Translations under genes and position numbers: made by a program
NCBI RefSeq assembly: GCF_042429765.1
Contig: NZ_JBHLZU010000003.1
Coordinates: 62,001 to 126,000 of the forward strand
Direction of reading: 5' to 3'
Length of the DNA: 64,000 bases
From: Allokutzneria oryzae
GTDB lineage: Bacteria; Actinomycetota; Actinomycetes; Mycobacteriales; Pseudonocardiaceae
Shown here: piece after piece, positions 34,653 through 44,400 of the stretch
Numbering within the stretch: the stretch's first letter is position 1
How the letters are laid out: each line of letters starts with the position of its first letter
Notes under the pieces: generated by a model
Told to the model about the DNA's origin: nothing
Seen by the model: the letters and a program-made list of their open reading frames with translations, nothing else
Database searches by the model: none

Positions 34653-35633
34653 TCAGCCCTCCTTCCTGGTGCGCGGGTCGAGCAGCAGGTACGCCGCGTC
34701 GGCGAGCATGTTCGCGACCAGCACGGACAACGTGATCACCAGGAAGATGCCCTGCATCAGCGGGTAGTCCTTGGCGCCGACCGCCTGGAACAACAGGAAG
34801 CCGAGGCCGGGATAGGAGAAGACGATCTCCACGAGCAGGGTCCCTCCGACGATCAGCCCGAGCGAGAGCGCGAGCGCGGAGACGTTGGGCAGCAAGGCGT
34901 TGCGCGCCGCGTAGGTCACCATCACCCGCCGCTCCGACAGCCCCTTGGCGTGCGCGACGGTGATGTAGTCCTCGGCGGAGACCGTCACCATCATGTTGCG
35001 CATGCTCAGGATCCAGCTGCTCATCGACGACAGCAGGATCGTCGCGGCGGGCAGCAGGCTGTGCTGGACGGCACTGCCCACGAAGGACAGATCCCATCCT
35101 GGCACCACGCCGGGGTCGAAGCCGCCCGAGGACGGGAACAGCCCGCCGGGCCCGGCGAACAGCGTGATCGCGATCAGCCCGAGCCAGAAGTAGGGGACCG
35201 AGGACAGGAACGTGGTGACCGGCAGCACGGCGTCCACCCACGTGCCGCGCCGCCATCCCGCGAGCACCCCGAGTCCGGTGCCGAGCAGGAAGCTGACCAC
35301 CGTGGTGACGCCGACCAGGGCGAGCGTCCACGGCAGGGCGTCACCGATCACAGTGGACACCGGCGTCGGGAAGAACAGGAACGACGACCCGAGGTCGCCG
35401 CGCAGCAGCTGGCCCCAGTAGTCGAAGTACTGCTCGACCAGGCCGCGCTGGCTGTCCAGTCCGAAGAGGACGTACAACGACTGGACGGCGTCCGTGCTCA
35501 GCTGCCCCTGCGCCCTGGAGATCAGTGACATCACCGGGTCGCCGGGGATCACCCTGGGGATGAAGAAGTTGATGGTGATGGCGGCCCAGGCGGTGAACGC
35601 GTAGAAGCCGAGCCGCTTCAGCAGGTAGCTCAT
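34653..35633 (-). CDS. ABC transporter permease, DppB-like
   Basis: 326 aa. Typical DppB start LKRLGFYAFTAWAAITINFF with IPRVIPGDPVM, six membrane spans, and the EAA loop DYITVAHAKGLSERRVMVTY. ATG 35633 overlaps the stop of the upstream ATPase gene by 4 nt; a longer frame upstream is antisense to nothing useful and was rejected. Forms the channel together with the DppC-like protein. Confidence 0.9.
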   Translation of the reverse strand: MSYLLKRLGFYAFTAWAAITINFFIPRVIPGDPVMSLISRAQGQLSTDAVQSLYVLFGLDSQRGLVEQYFDYWGQLLRGDLGSSFLFFPTPVSTVIGDALPWTLALVGVTTVVSFLLGTGLGVLAGWRRGTWVDAVLPVTTFLSSVPYFWLGLIAITLFAGPGGLFPSSGGFDPGVVPGWDLSFVGSAVQHSLLPAATILLSSMSSWILSMRNMMVTVSAEDYITVAHAKGLSERRVMVTYAARNALLPNVSALALSLGLIVGGTLLVEIVFSYPGLGFLLFQAVGAKDYPLMQGIFLVITLSVLVANMLADAAYLLLDPRTRKEG

Positions 35634-36628
35634 CCGGCCCCCTCGGCGGCGTAGAGCCAGCACGCCGCCCAGTGGCCGTCCTGGTCACCGACCGGCAGCC
35701 GCGGCGGGGCCTGGGTGCGGCAGCGCGGCATGGCCAACGGACAACGCGGGTGGAACCGGCAGCCCGGCGGCGGATCGATCAGGCTCGGCGGCTCCCCCTT
35801 GACCTCCTCCTCGCGCGCCGCCTTCCCCGCGATCCGGTCGGGGTCGGGAGCCGAGGCGATCAACAGCCTGGTGTACGGGTGCGCGGCGTTCTGCGTCACC
35901 GTCTCGCTGTCGCCGCCCTCGACGACCTGGCCCGCGTACATCACCAGCACCTCGTCGGCGAAGTAGCGCGCCGACGCGATGTCATGGGTGATGTAGAGAA
36001 TCGCCAGGTCGAGCCGGTCCTTCAAGTCCCGCAACAGGTTCAGCACGCCGAGCCGGATCGAGACGTCCAACATGGACACCGGCTCGTCCGCGAGCAGCGC
36101 CTCCGGGTCGGCGGCCAGCGCCCGCGCGATGGCGACGCGCTGCCGCTGGCCACCGGAGAGCTCGTGCGGGAACTTGTCGAGGTACCGGCTCGCCGGGGAG
36201 AGCTGCACGCGGGCGAGCAGCTCCTCCAGCGCGGTGTCGTCCTTGCCCATCCGGCCGTGGATCCTCAGCGCCCGTGTGAGGTGGTACCTGATGGTGTGCA
36301 CCGGGTTCAGCGACGCGAACGGGTCCTGGAACACCATCTGCACCCGGCGGCAGTACGCCCGGAACGACCGTCCACTCCGGACGGAGACCGGCTCGCCGTG
36401 CAACCGGATCTCACCACTGGTGCGCGGGTGGAGCTGTGCGAGCAGCCGCGCCACGGTCGACTTGCCCGAACCGGACTCTCCGACCATGGCCGTGACGTGT
36501 CCTCGGCGCAGCACCACGTTCACGTCGTCCACCGCGTGGAGGTGGCGTCGCGCCCGCAGGAGCCCGCCGCGCACGGGGAAGTGCTTGGTGAGCCCGACGG
36601 CCTCCAGCACCGTGTCGCCGGGGCTCAT
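35630..36628 (-). CDS. ABC transporter ATP-binding protein, DppF-like
   Basis: 332 aa. Walker A GESGSGKST, signature LSGGQRQRV, Walker B EALLADEPVSMLD, H-loop ITHD, and C-terminal PPGCRFHPRCPLAMPRC. Walker B has Leu-Leu-Ala-Asp-Glu rather than the commoner hydrophobic-IxDE order but keeps the catalytic Glu. Overlaps neighbours by 4 nt on both sides, consistent with one tightly coupled operon. Confidence 0.9.
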   Translation of the reverse strand: MSPGDTVLEAVGLTKHFPVRGGLLRARRHLHAVDDVNVVLRRGHVTAMVGESGSGKSTVARLLAQLHPRTSGEIRLHGEPVSVRSGRSFRAYCRRVQMVFQDPFASLNPVHTIRYHLTRALRIHGRMGKDDTALEELLARVQLSPASRYLDKFPHELSGGQRQRVAIARALAADPEALLADEPVSMLDVSIRLGVLNLLRDLKDRLDLAILYITHDIASARYFADEVLVMYAGQVVEGGDSETVTQNAAHPYTRLLIASAPDPDRIAGKAAREEEVKGEPPSLIDPPPGCRFHPRCPLAMPRCRTQAPPRLPVGDQDGHWAACWLYAAEGAG

Positions 36629-38286
36629 CCCGCCGGCCGCAGGTGCAGCACGACGTCAAGGGCGGTGAGCAGCGTCGGCTGCGGCGGGGCGTAGGGGTTG
36701 GCCGGGTCCGGCCAGCCCACCCAGCGGCGCGTCACGTACTCCGCGCCCGCGTTGGCCGCCGAGGTCGCGATCACGGGCATCTGCTCGACCATGATGCGCT
36801 GCAAGGTGTTCATCGCGGCCTTGCGGGAGGCGTCGTCGGCCGCGTTGGCGTAGGTCGCGAGGGCCTCGGTCGCCTGCGCGTTGCGGAAGCGGCCCCAGTT
36901 CCCGTTCACCCCCGCGCTGCCGACCGGCTTGTACAGCGCGCCGTCCATCATGCTCTGGTAGAGGTCGTACGGGGTCGCGCCGGGGTTGGTCCAGTGCATC
37001 GACGCCTCGAACTGCCCCGCGTCGAACGCCGTGGTCCACGCGTCCTGGTTGGCCTTCTCCACCCTGGCCTGGATGCCGATGGTGGCCAGGTTGTCCTTGA
37101 TGATCTCCAGGTCGGTGATGTAGTCCGACCAGCCCGCCGGGTTGGACAGGGTCAGCGTGACCGGCTTGCCGGTGGGGTCGAGCAGGTTCGCGCCCGAGTA
37201 GCCGAAGCCCGCGTCCAGCAGCTCCTTCTTCGCCGCGGCCACGTCGATGACGTAGTTCCTGCCCTTGAACTCCTCGGCGATGAACTGGTCACCGGCGGGT
37301 GTGGGGATCGCGGAGACGTTCTCCAGCTTCGGGTAGAAGTACCCCGCCTCGCCCTGGTGGAAGATGTCGTCGCGGTTGACGACCTTGCTCATCGCACGGC
37401 GCAGCGCGGGGTTGTCGAAGGGCTTGCGCTCGGTGTTGATGAACAGGCCGTGCACCGCCATCGTCGGCGGGAACCAGAGCTTGTTGTGCTCCGGGTCCTT
37501 GCTGGTGTAGACGGCCTGGTAGTTCGGGATGAAGGTGAACGCCCACTCCGACTGGCCGTTGACCAGCGCGGTGGTCTGCGCGTTGTTGTCGTTGTAGGAG
37601 GTGTAGCGCAGCTCCTTGACCTTGGGCAGCTCCTGCCAGTACTTGTCGCGCACGGTCAGTGTGACCGTCTGCGGCGTGAAGGTCTTCAGCGCGTACGGGC
37701 CGGAGCCGACCGGGTTCTTGACGGGGTCGGTCGCGGGGTCGGCCATCCGCGACCACTGGTGCTCGGGGACCACGATCGAGCTGAGGATGTCGACCTGGTT
37801 GACGAACTGCGAGACCGGGAACGTCAGCGTCACCTTGTTCCCGTCCCGGGTGATCTCCCCGAACGGGATCGCGTTGATGTTGAGCGCGGGGGTCTTCTTC
37901 AGCAGGCCGTAGGTGAAGGCGACGTCGGCCGCGGTCAGCGGTGTGCCGTCGGACCAGGAGACGTTGTCCCGCACGGTGATCACCACCTTGCGGTAGTTCT
38001 CCGACCACTCCCACGCGGTGGCCAGCCACGGCTTGCCGAACTCCACCGGGTTGATCGCGTTGGTCATCACCAGCGGCTCGTAGACCATCCAGCGGTAGCC
38101 GAGCGAGCTGGCGGCCGAGGAGGTCAGGAACGGGTTGTGGTTCTCCGACTGCGGACCGTTGGGCATCCCGACGTTGAGCACGCCCGCGGTGTTGGCCTGC
38201 TGCCCGGTTCCGCCACCGCACGCGGTGAGCCCCGTCAGCGCCACCACGGACGCGGCCAGGAGCGCCACCGAACGTCTGACTCGCAT
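36625..38286 (-). CDS. ABC transporter substrate-binding lipoprotein, family 5 (SBP_bac_5)
   Basis: 553 aa. Lipoprotein signal with lipobox LTACGGG; the family-5 body includes WSENYRKVVITVRDNVSWSD, PLTAADVAFTYGLLKK, VGSGPYALKTF and INTERKPFDNPALRRAMSKV. It delivers ligand to the Dpp-like permease. First gene of the operon, with CAGGAGGAAATCC before ATG 38286. Beside GH1 and a ROK regulator, the ligand is probably a beta-linked oligosaccharide; peptide transport cannot be excluded by sequence. Confidence 0.9.
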   Translation of the reverse strand: MRVRRSVALLAASVVALTGLTACGGGTGQQANTAGVLNVGMPNGPQSENHNPFLTSSAASSLGYRWMVYEPLVMTNAINPVEFGKPWLATAWEWSENYRKVVITVRDNVSWSDGTPLTAADVAFTYGLLKKTPALNINAIPFGEITRDGNKVTLTFPVSQFVNQVDILSSIVVPEHQWSRMADPATDPVKNPVGSGPYALKTFTPQTVTLTVRDKYWQELPKVKELRYTSYNDNNAQTTALVNGQSEWAFTFIPNYQAVYTSKDPEHNKLWFPPTMAVHGLFINTERKPFDNPALRRAMSKVVNRDDIFHQGEAGYFYPKLENVSAIPTPAGDQFIAEEFKGRNYVIDVAAAKKELLDAGFGYSGANLLDPTGKPVTLTLSNPAGWSDYITDLEIIKDNLATIGIQARVEKANQDAWTTAFDAGQFEASMHWTNPGATPYDLYQSMMDGALYKPVGSAGVNGNWGRFRNAQATEALATYANAADDASRKAAMNTLQRIMVEQMPVIATSAANAGAEYVTRRWVGWPDPANPYAPPQPTLLTALDVVLHLRPAG

Positions 38287-38393
38287 GGATTTCCTCCTGT
38301 GGTGCGGGAAACCCCTCACGCGGCGGCGGAGCGCGACTGGGTCGTTCCGGGCGAGTCAACCCCGGTGACGCAGTTCACGTCAATCACGTCCAG

Positions 38394-38430
38394 GTTACGA
38401 AGTTAGGCTAATTTTTAGCTGTGAAGTAAC
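38394..38430. promoter_or_regulatory. ROK operator candidate: nested coaxial palindromes
   Basis: GCTAA-TTT-TTAGC (38407-38419) sits concentrically within GTTAC (38394-38398) and GTAAC (38426-38430). The element is in the 170-nt gap between the divergent transporter operon and the ROK gene, is AT-rich relative to surroundings, and is placed to control both promoters. Confidence 0.6.
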
Positions 38431-38456
38431 TCGCGGGCACCGGGAGTGGGCAGACT

Positions 38457-39659
38457 GTGCGCATGGAACCCAAGCGCGCCACGGTGCGCGACCTGCGCCG
38501 CCAGAACCGCTCCGCCCTGCTGTCCACGCTCTACCTCGGCGGGCCGCTGAGCCGCTTCGAGCTGAGCAGGCTGACCGGGCTGAGCGCGGCCACGGTCAGC
38601 AAGGTGACCGGGGAGATGGTCGAGGAACGGCTGCTGGTGGAGGCCGGGCAGGTGGAGTCCGACGGCGGGCGGCCGAGGGTGCTGCTGCGGGTGGACCCCG
38701 GCTACGGCACCGTGGTGGGCGTCGACGTCGGCGAGACCGGTGTGAAGGTGGAGCTGTTCGACCTGGGCATGACCCGCCTGGCCACGGTCGACCACCCGCT
38801 GTCCGCTGGCGGGTCCGACCCGGAGCGGGTGGCCGAGCTGGTCGCGGAGGGGCTGCGCGGGGTCCTCGCCGAGGCGGCCGTCGACGAGGCCGCGGTGCTG
38901 GGCGTCGGGGTCGGCGTTCCCGGCACGGTCGAGCACGGCCCCACCCCCAGGGTGCACGCCCCCACCATCGGCTGGAATGCTGTCGAGCTGGAGAAGCTGT
39001 TGCGGGCCAACGGGATCGGCCTGCCGCTGTACTTCGACAACGGCGCCAAGACGCAAGGCGTCGCGGAGATGTGGTTCGGCGCGGGACGCGGGGCCAGGCA
39101 CGCGGTGATAGCGCTGATCGGCTCCGGTGTCGGCGCGGCGATCATCACCGACGGCAGCACCTACCGCGGCTCCACCAGCAGCGCGGGCGAATGGGGCCAC
39201 ACCACGATCTCCTACGGCGGCAGGCAGTGCCGATGCGGCGCGCTGGGCTGCCTTGAGGCCTACGTCGGCGCGGCCGGAATCCTCGACCGCTACCGCAAGG
39301 CCCGAGGTGGGCGCGCGGCACCAGGAGACGACGAGCGCGCCGCGCTGGGCGCGCTGCTCCAGGCCGCTGGCAAGTCCAGGACCGCCGACACGGTGCTGGA
39401 GGAGACGGTCGGCTACCTGGGCGCCGGCATCGCGAACCTGATCAACCTGTTCAACCCCGAGCGCATCGTGCTCGGCGGGTGGGCCGGCCTCGCGCTCGGC
39501 ACCGAGCTGCTGCCGCGGATCCGCGCGGCGGCGCAGACCCACGCCCTCCGCCACCCCCACGACCAGGTCGCGATCGAACTGTGCGAGCTCGGGCCGGACG
39601 CGGTCGCGGTGGGCGCGGCGACCCTGCCGGTCGCGGCCCTGCTGGCGCAGGGCAACTGA
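38457..39659 (+). CDS. ROK-family transcriptional repressor (NagC/XylR type)
   Basis: 400 aa. Winged helix-turn-helix at 10-70 (LLSTLYLGGPLSRFELSRLT, LSAATVSKVTGEMVEE), then the ROK fold: GVDVGETGVKVELFD (phosphate loop), GVGVPGTVE, and the zinc-binding C-x-C-G-x-x-G-C-x-E element in CRCGALGCLEAYVG. Such regulators release DNA upon binding a sugar. Divergent from the importer/GH1 operon, which it most likely represses until oligosaccharide is present. GTG 38457 or ATG 38463. Confidence 0.9.
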   Translation: MRMEPKRATVRDLRRQNRSALLSTLYLGGPLSRFELSRLTGLSAATVSKVTGEMVEERLLVEAGQVESDGGRPRVLLRVDPGYGTVVGVDVGETGVKVELFDLGMTRLATVDHPLSAGGSDPERVAELVAEGLRGVLAEAAVDEAAVLGVGVGVPGTVEHGPTPRVHAPTIGWNAVELEKLLRANGIGLPLYFDNGAKTQGVAEMWFGAGRGARHAVIALIGSGVGAAIITDGSTYRGSTSSAGEWGHTTISYGGRQCRCGALGCLEAYVGAAGILDRYRKARGGRAAPGDDERAALGALLQAAGKSRTADTVLEETVGYLGAGIANLINLFNPERIVLGGWAGLALGTELLPRIRAAAQTHALRHPHDQVAIELCELGPDAVAVGAATLPVAALLAQGN

Positions 39660-39663
39660 CAGC

Positions 39664-41232
39664 TCACGGGATGGGCACCGTCGTTTTCAGGGGTGCGCCG
39701 AACCAGCCGGAGAGCGCGTCTCGCAGCGCGAGCGCGGCGGTGTCGGCGGGTTCGTCGACGGTCGCGGCCCAGGCGATGTGGGCGTCCGGGCGGATCAGGA
39801 CGGCGTCGGCTGGCCGGTGGTCGGTTGTGGCGGTGTGGATGTCGACGCGATGCCGCCAATCCCGTGCGACTTCGCGGAGATCCGGGCGATCGGCGAGGTC
39901 GAGGAGGACGGGCCGCGCGGAGCGCAGGAGTTCCGCGACGCTGGTCGTGCCCTGGTCGGTGTGCAGGGTGAGGTCGGGTGCGAAGGTACCGGTCAAGGCG
40001 TGGTGGTTGGGGTTGGGTAGCGGGTAGCGGATGTCGGCGCCCGCGATGAGTGCGCCTATGCGGCGCAGTGGCTGCTCGTCGACGAGCAGTTCCAGGAAGA
40101 CCTCCCGGAGTGCTTGGGCGGCTGCGTCGTCTCCGCGCCGCAGTGCCACCTGGGCTTGGGTGTGGAGCATCGTCCGCGCCCCGGCGAGGTGGCGTTCCTC
40201 GTGATAGGTCTCCAGCAGGTCGTCCGGCGCCCAGCCGTGGATGTCGGCGGCCAGCTTCCAGGCGAGGTTGACCGCGTCGAGCATGCCGGCGTTGAGGCCC
40301 ACGCCCGTCGCGGGGAACAGATGAGCCGCATCGCCCGCCAACATGATCCGCCCGTCGCGGTACCGCCGCGCCTGCCGAGCCTGGAACTGGTAGCGCGAGA
40401 GCCGAACCGGTTCGCCCAAGGGGAAGTCCGCGCCGAGCACGCGACGGATGCTGGCCTGGAGCTCGGCCAGGGTCATCGGCGCGTCGTCGTCGACTTCGGT
40501 GGACTCGTCCTCGGTGGTGGAGACCATCAGGACGTCCGGGGTGAGCCACCCGCACCCGAAGAGACCGTTGTCCGTCCGAGTGAAGGAACCCGCGCGGACT
40601 CTGCCCTGCCCTGGGATGTCGAGGTCTCCGTTGTCGAGCCTGGTCACCGAGTCTGGCACCGTGACCTGGCCCAGTCGGTTGACCTCGGGATAGGTGGTGC
40701 CGGGGAAGGGGATCCCGGTCAGATCGCGGACCCGGCTGCGCGGACCGTCGCAGCCCACCAGGTATCGGGCGCTCACCCGGTACGGCCCGTCCGGGCCGCG
40801 CACGTCGGCGGTCACCCCGGTGTCGCCCTGGCCGACCCCGACCACCTCCTGTCCGCGACGCACTTCGGCGCCAAGCTCGCGAGCGTGCTCGTCCAGCAGG
40901 CGCTCAAGCTCCGGCTGCGGGAGCGTCAGCCCTCGCAACGGGGGCTGTTCCAGAGAAGAGAAGTCCACATGCACGTCGCCGAAGGGGTATCGGGGAGCAG
41001 GGTGGGTGGGACCGGTACAGGCTGCTTCGAGCCGGTCCAGCAGGCCGCGGTAGCGCAGCAGCTCCAGGACCTGCCCGCCGAGACCGTTGGCCTTCGGGGT
41101 CTCCCTGAGCCGCGGCTGCCGCTCCAGCACCAGCGGTCGCACTCCGGCCAGGCGCAGCTCAGCGGCCAGCATCAGTCCGGTCGGGCCCGCGCCTACGATG
41201 ATGACATCGGTGTCCGTCAACGGCACACGCAT
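39664..41232 (-). CDS. FAD-dependent aromatic monooxygenase (PHBH class)
   Basis: 522 aa. FAD fingerprints: VIIVGAGPTGLMLAAELRLAG with GxGxxG, YLVGCDGPRSRVRDLTGI (DG motif) and IMLAGDAAHLFPATGVGLNAGMLDA (GD motif); a thioredoxin-like C-terminal domain follows. This is the flavin hydroxylase group that includes polyketide hydroxylases (PgaE, RdmE) and rifampicin or tetracycline monooxygenases. GGGAG lies 8 nt before ATG 41232. It follows the AfsR-type regulator on the same strand and has its own palindromic element upstream. Confidence 0.87.
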   Translation of the reverse strand: MRVPLTDTDVIIVGAGPTGLMLAAELRLAGVRPLVLERQPRLRETPKANGLGGQVLELLRYRGLLDRLEAACTGPTHPAPRYPFGDVHVDFSSLEQPPLRGLTLPQPELERLLDEHARELGAEVRRGQEVVGVGQGDTGVTADVRGPDGPYRVSARYLVGCDGPRSRVRDLTGIPFPGTTYPEVNRLGQVTVPDSVTRLDNGDLDIPGQGRVRAGSFTRTDNGLFGCGWLTPDVLMVSTTEDESTEVDDDAPMTLAELQASIRRVLGADFPLGEPVRLSRYQFQARQARRYRDGRIMLAGDAAHLFPATGVGLNAGMLDAVNLAWKLAADIHGWAPDDLLETYHEERHLAGARTMLHTQAQVALRRGDDAAAQALREVFLELLVDEQPLRRIGALIAGADIRYPLPNPNHHALTGTFAPDLTLHTDQGTTSVAELLRSARPVLLDLADRPDLREVARDWRHRVDIHTATTDHRPADAVLIRPDAHIAWAATVDEPADTAALALRDALSGWFGAPLKTTVPIP

Positions 41233-41332
41233 TCCACTGCTCCCATTTCCGCAGGTTATGGCCACGGCCGGAGATTCTGCGGCACAAACCCGGTCTTGCC
41301 GCAAGGCCCCCGGTGTGCTATACGTTGGGAGT

Positions 41333-41358
41333 GGAAAGGAGTGCGTACTCCCCTTTCC
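41333..41358 (-). promoter_or_regulatory. Inverted repeat upstream of the monooxygenase
   Basis: GGAAAGGAGT-GCGT-ACTCCCCTTTCC, a near-perfect inverted repeat with GGAGT/ACTCC at its core, about 100 nt upstream of the monooxygenase start. Candidate operator. A GTCCACTGTGGAC palindrome adjoins it (41366-41378). Confidence 0.45.
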
Positions 41359-41389
41359 TTTCATCGTCCACTGTGGACACGTCATACTT

Positions 41390-41404
41390 TTCGGCAAAGC
41401 CGAA
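41390..41404 (-). terminator. Short hairpin after the AfsR-type gene
   Basis: TTCGGC-AAA-GCCGAA, 24 nt beyond the stop codon of the AfsR-type regulator. Small but perfect stem; weak terminator candidate. Confidence 0.4.
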
Positions 41405-41427
41405 TCAGGCGTCGTTGCGATGAGGGC

Positions 41428-44400
41428 TCAGGCGTTGAAGGACGGCGCCCGGCGGCGCAGTGCGTCGTGCGCGGCGACGGCCTCGGCGTGCAGACCGCGC
41501 GCGCCGCAGGCGTCGAAGAGCGCGGCGGCCGCCGCGAGCTCGGTCCACGCGCGCTCGTGGTGGCTGGCGGCGGCCAGGCTCAGCCCGGCACGCAGCCGCG
41601 CCCGCCCCTCTTCCAACCGCAGGCCAGTGGCGCCGAACTCCGTCGCGGCGCGCAGCGCGAGCTCGGCGGAGCGGGCCGGGTCGCTGTCGGTCAGCGAGTG
41701 TGCCCTGATCAGCTCCGCCACGGCCACGTTGGTCGTGTGAGCGGGGTGCCGGACGCGCTCGGCACGGTCGGCCCATCTCGTGGCGGATGCGGAGCGGCCT
41801 CGGACCGCGTCCGCGTGCGCCAGCGCCTCCAGCAGGACGAGCATCTCCGTCTCGTCCCGAGTCACGATCTCGTACTCGTCGCACGCGGCCTGCACGCTCG
41901 CCCGTCCGGCGTCGAGGTCCCCGGAGTAGAGCAGCGCCAGGCCGGGCGCGCTGCGGGCCAGGATCGACGTCCAGTCCTGGCGCGACTCGGCGAAGTGCGC
42001 GGCCTCGCTCGCGCAGCGGAACGCGCCGTGGTGGTCACCGGCCCAGCTCAGCAGCAGTGACCGCGTGGCGAGCGCCATCGCCGTCCGTTCCGGCAGGTCG
42101 ACCCGCCGCGCGTGGTCCGCGGCCTCGCCGGCCAGCGCGATCGCCTCGGCGAGCTGGCCCCTGCGGCCGAGCACGAACGCCTTCGCGGCGAAGACGAAGG
42201 CCAGCACGCCCTTCGCCACCACGACGTTCTGCCCCTCGGCCCTGGCGTACTCGACCGTGCGGTCGACCAGGGCCAGCCCGCTGTCGAGCCTGCCCGCCTT
42301 CAGCTCCGTCGAGGACAGCCAGGCGATGGCCTCGACCCAGGTGACCTTCTCCGCCTGACTGAACTCCCGCATCAGCCGGTCGGCGGTGTCCAGCCAGGTC
42401 AGCGTCGACGGGATGTCCCCGGCGAGGTAGGTGGCCATCGCGCGCAGCACGGCAACGGCGAACCCCATCCCGGTGCCCAGCTCCACGCCGTCCAGCTGGT
42501 CGAGCAGCAGGGCCGCCCCCGCGCCGTCGCCGGTTGTGACGTGCTCCACCGCGAGCCGCAGGTGCAGCGGAGCCGCCTCGGCGGAGTGCCGGTCCGGCAA
42601 CCGGCGCAGCTCCTCGCGCAGCACCGACTTGGCCATCCGGGCCGAGCCGAACAGCCGTTCCACGGTGGCGCACAGCATCGCGGCGGTCATCCGGCGGTCG
42701 TCGTCGTCGGTGGGGATCAGCGCCAGCAGCTGCCGGGTGGTGTCGACTCCCTCGGCGCTCTGCCCGCCGAGGCACTGCGCGAAAGCCAGCAGTGTCAGCA
42801 GCTCCAGCCGCAGTGGCAGGCTGGTCTCGGTGTCCCGCACGGCCTGGTGGGCGGCGAGCAGGTTGGGGCGCTCGGTCTTCAGCCACGCGAGCCCCTGGTC
42901 GTAGGTGGTGAACACCGGCACACCGGTGCTGACGGTGGCGATCACGAACGGACGGTCGGTGACGCCTTCGATGGGGGAGCCCTTCTCCGCCGCGTGCGCG
43001 CCCGCGACGCAGTAGTAGTGCAGCATCCGATCGACAGCGGCGCTCCTGGCCGCTTCCGGCTCCTCCTGATGCGCCACCGCGCGGGCGTGCTCACCGAGCA
43101 GGTCGTGGAACTGGTAGCGGCCAGGCGCGGGCTGGGTGAGCAGGTGCACGTCCAGGAGCTGTTCCAAGCCGTCTTCGGCCTCGGTGACGGAGGTGTCGGT
43201 CAGGGCGGCGGCCAGGTAGGCGTCCCAGTGCGGGCCGGGAACCAGCCCCAGCAGGCGGAACAGGCGCTGCTGGGCCGAGGTGAGGTGCTGGTAGGACAAC
43301 GTGAACGCGGCGGCGACGCTGCGGTCCCCCGCCGAGAGCTCGGCCAACCGCCGCTGCTCGTCACCCAGCCTGCTCGCCAGGTGGCTCACCGACCAGGCGG
43401 GACGGGTGCGGAGCCGGGCAGCGGCGATCCGCAGCGCCAACGGCAGGTACCCGCACAACCGGGCCACTTCGGCGACCGCGTCGGGTTCGGCCGCGACCCG
43501 CCGCTGCCCGGCGATCCGGGTGAACAGCGTGACCGCGTCGGCCGGTGGGAGGAGGTCCAGGGACACCGAGCACGCGGTGTCCAGGTCGACGAGGCGGCGC
43601 CTGCTGGTGACCAGGGTCAGCGACCCGGCCGCGCCGGGCAGCAGCGGCCGCACCTGGGCGGCGTCGGCGGCGTTGTCCAGCACCACCAGGACCTCGCGGT
43701 CGGCCAGCTCCGCCCGCCACCGCGACGCGCGCTCCTCCACCGAGTCGGGGATCTGCTCGATGGGCACACCGACAGCGCGCAGCAGGCTGGCCAGCGCGGT
43801 GGCGGGCTCCACGGGCGCGCGTCCCTCCGTGTGCCCGTGCAGGTTCAGGAACAGCTGACCGTCGGGATAGCGGTCGGCCAGCTGGTGGGCGGCCCGCAGC
43901 GCCAGGGTGGTCTTGCCGATGCCGGCCATGCCGTCGATCGCGGAGATCACCACCGTCGCCCCGGCGCTCGCGGCGTCGAGCAGCTGGCGCACCTCATCGG
44001 CGCGACCGGTGAAGTCGGCGACGTCGCCGGGAAGATCGCTGCGCGGCGCGACGGGCGCGACGGTGGACGGCGCGGGCCGGAGCAGGTCCGGATCCCCCAC
44101 GAGGATCTGGTGGTGCACCTGCCGCAGGGGCGGGCTGGGATCGGCGCCCAGCTCGTCGGCGAGGCACACGCGGGTGCGCTCGTAGTGCTTCAGGGCCTCG
44201 GCCTGGCGTCCGCAGCGGTACAACGCGAGCATCAGCTGGGCGGCCAGCCGCTCGTCCAGCGGCCGCCGCTCGGCCTGGGCTGCCAGCACGGGCACCAGGT
44301 CGGCGTGCTGGCCACGGTGCAGCCGGACGTCGGTGTAGTCGAGCTCGGCGGTTTCCCGCTCGGTGTCCAGCGCGGCGCGGACCGTGCTCAGCCAGGGGGT

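Noticed and set aside
32716..35331. 871-codon minus-strand frame ending like a DppD protein
   Set aside because: The first ~530 codons run out of frame through the two permease genes; only the part from 33726 is the ATPase.
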